Source: Plectrocnemia conspersa (taxonomy: Eukaryota; Arthropoda; Insecta; Trichoptera; Polycentropodidae). Taken from it: 64,000 bases of DNA. Location: positions 1,054,001 through 1,118,000 of the forward strand of contig VTFK01000010.1 in NCBI GenBank assembly GCA_009617715.1. Reading direction: 5' to 3'. Positions 60,301-64,000 of this stretch are shown here, piece by piece. The first letter of the stretch is position 1. Every line of letters starts with the position of its first letter. The notes beneath the pieces are model-generated. The model saw only the letters and a program-made list of their open reading frames with translations. It was not told where the DNA came from and searched no databases. Made by a program: the position numbers and the translations under genes.

Positions 60301-63300
60301 TAGTTGACACGTGTAAATTTAAGAGCGTTTCGATGTGATCTTACATACCAAAACAGTTAAGGCTAAAAAAATTTCCTCTAAATTTATTTCAGTGACAAAT
60401 ATATTTTATTGGGTTATGACGTCATTTAAAATAAGACCTTAAGTCTTTTGAATCAATATATCATATATAATAATCAATTTCATTCATCTCTGAAATTACA
60501 ATTTGGTCATTGTATTGGACATAGGCTTATTGCTTAAACACAGTATTGAATTAAATCATAGATAAGTTAGAAACATATACAGATTATAAGCTTATATACT
60601 TCATATATCCAGCAATATATAATGTATTAATATAGTTGTTTAATCTCAAAAAAAAAACAGTTAAAAGTTAACTGAGTCGTACATTGATATTTTTGCAATC
60701 CAAATCGCATTATTATCGCATTACGTACACCTGAAAGGCGACTTGCGCTTTATGTTCATACTAAAAATACCCCAGACAATTATGTTTGCGAATACGAATG
60801 CGATGTATCAAACGTTCAGAAGAGAAACTGCCAACAGTGCTTATGCGGCGCAAATAACTCTTTGTTGCCACCAAGTGATTATTCACCGTCTGTTTGTTTT
60901 CTCGCCTTGTACGACGGCTAATTTTCCACTTTTTCATACGAGCGATTTCGAAATCTTGTTTATTCATACATACGTGTATGTGGTAGAGTATAGCGAGAGA
61001 TCGGTCGTGATCTGTACTTCGGAATGAGATGTCAAATGCGGATCGGGGTGATCGCGTGACCCCGGGGAAGACTGGACCACTGACGCTAAAAGATGGATGG
61101 GGTGTCATTCGACACAGTGTGAGTTTACGCACGATACCGATCTCTATCTGGCATTTTTTGTAGTGCAATAGTTTTTTTATATCACTATAATTTAGATATA
61201 TTGTATGGTGATACAAAATTTGTTACGTGCGAGTAAGCTGTTACATTTTTATTTAACTATAATTAACTATTAGTCTCATAACATATTTTTATAATTATAC
61301 TTAATTTTAATATATGTATTTTTCTGTATTATTACTCTTGTTATAAACGTTTATATATAAAATAAAAATAAATAATAGCTGTACTCTATTTGCTTTAACA
61401 CTCATTAAATGAGAAATTTCGGGTTTACGCCCCTATCGTATTGATCCGATAGATTGATACATATAAAAAATATAGTAAAGATTCTAATTTTTATAAATTT
61501 GTTCATATCGTGTGCTATATCGTGTGCTATAGGCGTAAAACCAAACTTGCTATAGCTTAAAACTCAGCTTCAAATAGTTGTAATCCATAATGAAAAGTTA
61601 AAATTTTGCAGATAATTTAAAAAACAAACATGCTGTAAAAATATATATAGCTTATAACGTACAATATTTTTGCAACAATTTTTTTAATACGTTAAGGCTT
61701 ACAATTTCACATATAAGTGTGAACATAGAGTTTTATATGTTCAATTAAAATTGTATGTAATTACAATATTTACCATGTAACGTGAAACTATAGTAGCGTG
61801 AAGAACTATAATATATATCTAAAAATTAGCATAGTAGTTGTGAAACATAACATAAAATTATCTATACATTATATATGTATATATAAACAAAATTATATTA
61901 AGATTTGTTCATTGCATATATAAAGAACTGCATCGGAGACTATTGAAATTTTAATTGTGTTATTTCAAGATGAGTTTATGTTCATTAATATACATATTTA
62001 TATAAAGTATATTATTAATAACTAAAGTTTATGGATCGTTACACGACTTGGTCGAAATTATACCACAAAAAATCGCGTGTATATACATAATTGAAACAAG
62101 CATCTGAAGAATTGAACATCCGCAAGATGATGTATTACACATATCTAATCTCTCGCCTTTTCTACATTAATTCTCTACACAACATACAATATAACACAAA
62201 GAATAGTACCCGTCAGAAGGATACAAACATAATACAATATTGCGTGTCTTGCAAAATAATTGCACATGTGAAAAATGCTCGAAATATACACAGTAATATA
62301 TTACAATACAAATGCACGTTGATTAAAAACGTATGTTATAAAATGTATTGAATGTACGTCTTATCAATATTTGTACAATCATCTCTAAGATTATTTATAA
62401 AACGTATCCGGACCGAGCTTATTATGCGTGATCATGCTCTGGGTAATGTTATAATATCATAATATTATTTTAGACAGCTTTATCTCCGCGATCGTATCAA
62501 AAAGGTATCGCTCAAAGTTTTAACTGGAGACGCATTTGTTATTCAGCGCTTCTCAAAGCGTGAAACGTAACATAATGTTAATTGGCGTGTGATATATTTA
62601 CACTTTTGCGAGTCTCGGGGTTGACTTTTATTTTAATTAGTGGCACGGCTTACCTGTCGCAATATTGTTAAAAGTTAATTATGCGGGGTCGTTCGTTATA
62701 TCGTTTCTTTGACTAGTGTTAATTGCTATTTCGAGCTACTAATTAGACGTCAAATAACAACTCGAAACTTGTAACTATATTAAATATACAAAAGAATAAA
62801 AACATCTTAATATATTTATATTAATTATTAAGTAGAAAAATTAATTAATTAGGTAATAACTTAAGTTTCTTAACAAACAATCTAATTTATTAAAATGTTG
62901 TATTTAAAACTACATATAAATAGATTAATTTTAAATTTTATTAAATAACATTCTACAAATAAAATCTTGCCATTTTGTTTTTGATTGAACATAATAAACA
63001 AATGTTTTTGAATGAATATAATAAACAAATGAATATAATATGATACATATTTTTGAATAAATTTATTAATAAAAAATATTATTATTTTAACTATATATTA
63101 TTATTACATTTGCTTTTAAAAAATACAACAATATTTAAGACTAAATTAATATTTTTTATAAATTTATTATATTTCATTGTTAATATATAATAAAATAAAA
63201 CTTTACACTATTTATTACTGTTATACATATGTACTAAGTCTATTTTTGAAAAATACAAAATACGTTACCAATGCTAATAATATTTTTACAAATATTATTA

Positions 63301-64000
63301 CATAAATTTATTAATATAATAGGGTAAATGCGAAACCCATATAATATTTCCAAAAAATTGTTTTAAAATATAAAATAAAAAAGTATAATTTAAACAGCAC
63401 GATATAAGAATAGACTGTGACTATTACCTAAAATACCTAAGTTTAATTCACATATAAACCCTAGTTATTTTTAAATTATATCATGACCAGGAGATCGGAA
63501 TTAGTAATTATAATATATTTATAATTCCGATCGATTATTACATCTTATATTGTATTTTCCTATTCTCACGTAAGAATCCCATATTATGTATTAAAAATTA
63601 TCTAATAAAAGCTACAGTTCGTAGAAAATATCATATATGTATTTTAGATCAAAAAATTTGTTATAACAATTGCTTATGAATCTCACATGAATACACCAAT
63701 TTTTCAATTTTTTATCGTATCTGTGAGATCAGAATTAATGACCCAGTATAATTAATTATAATATAAAAATAATTGGAATTAATGATGAGGTATACTTAAT
63801 TGTAATATATTATGGTACAGAAAAAATAAAAACCACAGAATCATAATTAAACATTTACATGAGATATTACTTTTAAAGTCCGCGTTCTCAGATTTTTATA
63901 AATAATGGATCGACATGAATAAAAATGTAATTTATAATATTACAGTGATCTATCTTTACTGTGAGAAAAACTGTTTAAATTTATCGTCAAATGGTAATAT
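57341..64000. other. Non-coding stretch with GC-richer blocks; AT-rich to the window end
   Basis: Balanced single-copy blocks lie at about 57800-58200, 58400-58960, 59560-59990, 60720-61140 and 62040-62750. The fourth holds overlapping open frames of 151 (minus) and 94 (plus) codons without any recognisable feature. From 62760 to the end the DNA is very AT-rich. It includes two near-repeats of AATATAATAAACAAATG around 62985-63035 and the inverted repeat at 63493-63532. A 12-bp tandem, ATATCGTGTGCT twice, lies at 61505-61528. Confidence 0.38.
63493..63532. repeat. 11-bp inverted repeat with 18-nt AT-rich spacer
   Basis: GATCGGAATTA and TAATTCCGATC are perfect inverse copies. The related AGATCAGAATTAATGA lies about 230 bases further right. 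Function unknown; it may be part of a small decayed element. Confidence 0.6.

Noticed and set aside
60761..61216. A 151-codon minus-strand open frame, the longest outside the LINE
   Set aside because: It has no domain, signal, repeat or splice context. It overlaps a 94-codon frame on the other strand and lies in a GC-richer block where long chance frames are expected.
1..64000. CRISPR arrays, operons, prophage or other prokaryotic systems
   Set aside because: There are no regularly spaced repeats and no dense reading frames or ribosome-binding-site pattern. Everything recognisable is of eukaryotic type.

Overview
The window looks like eukaryotic, probably arthropod (insect-like), non-coding DNA. 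It is strongly AT-rich and full of short stops in all frames. It has no bacterial gene spacing or operons. It carries decayed copies of typical animal transposons: non-LTR retrotransposon reverse transcriptase, hAT, pogo/Tigger and tRNA-derived SINEs. The order cannot be resolved from sequence reading alone. I found no intact protein-coding gene, functional tRNA, rRNA, CRISPR array or prokaryotic feature.

Only one stretch looks like host coding sequence. It is a GC-rich block at about 16.06-16.39 kb on the minus strand, preceded by a pyrimidine-rich splice acceptor, open for 111 codons and closed by TAA. I read it as the terminal exon of a gene whose other exons were not recognised here. The protein is low-complexity (Pro/Ser/Gly/Arg, with an acidic SDSDSD run) and cannot be named. 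To its left lies AT-rich DNA that would be 3'UTR and downstream flank. To its right lie about 47 kb that could be intron or intergenic DNA.

The 17-64 kb part is AT-rich DNA with many short blocks (about 150-600 bp) of visibly higher GC that are not repeated in the window and not convincingly coding. This layout resembles the regulatory neighbourhood of a developmental gene, but that is inference. Some blocks hold perfect inverted repeats, notably a 30-bp perfect palindrome at 24834-24863.

Mobile elements make up the rest of what can be recognised. Non-LTR retrotransposon relics lie at 12.73, 35.33-35.56, 48.92-50.40 (the best copy, ending in a perfect 12-bp terminal hairpin), 54.49-54.77 (minus, with motif A deleted) and 56.75-57.34 kb. 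A Tigger/pogo-like transposase relic lies at 3.16-3.44 kb (minus), and a solo Tigger-like terminal repeat at 13.1 kb. Two hAT-like elements have 8-bp target duplications (1871-2411 and 27445-28327); for the first, the uninterrupted target survives in a second copy of the host repeat at 45.73 kb. There are three copies of a tRNA-derived SINE (20.5, 24.1, 40.8 kb) and several unnamed dispersed repeat families with 2-3 copies each.
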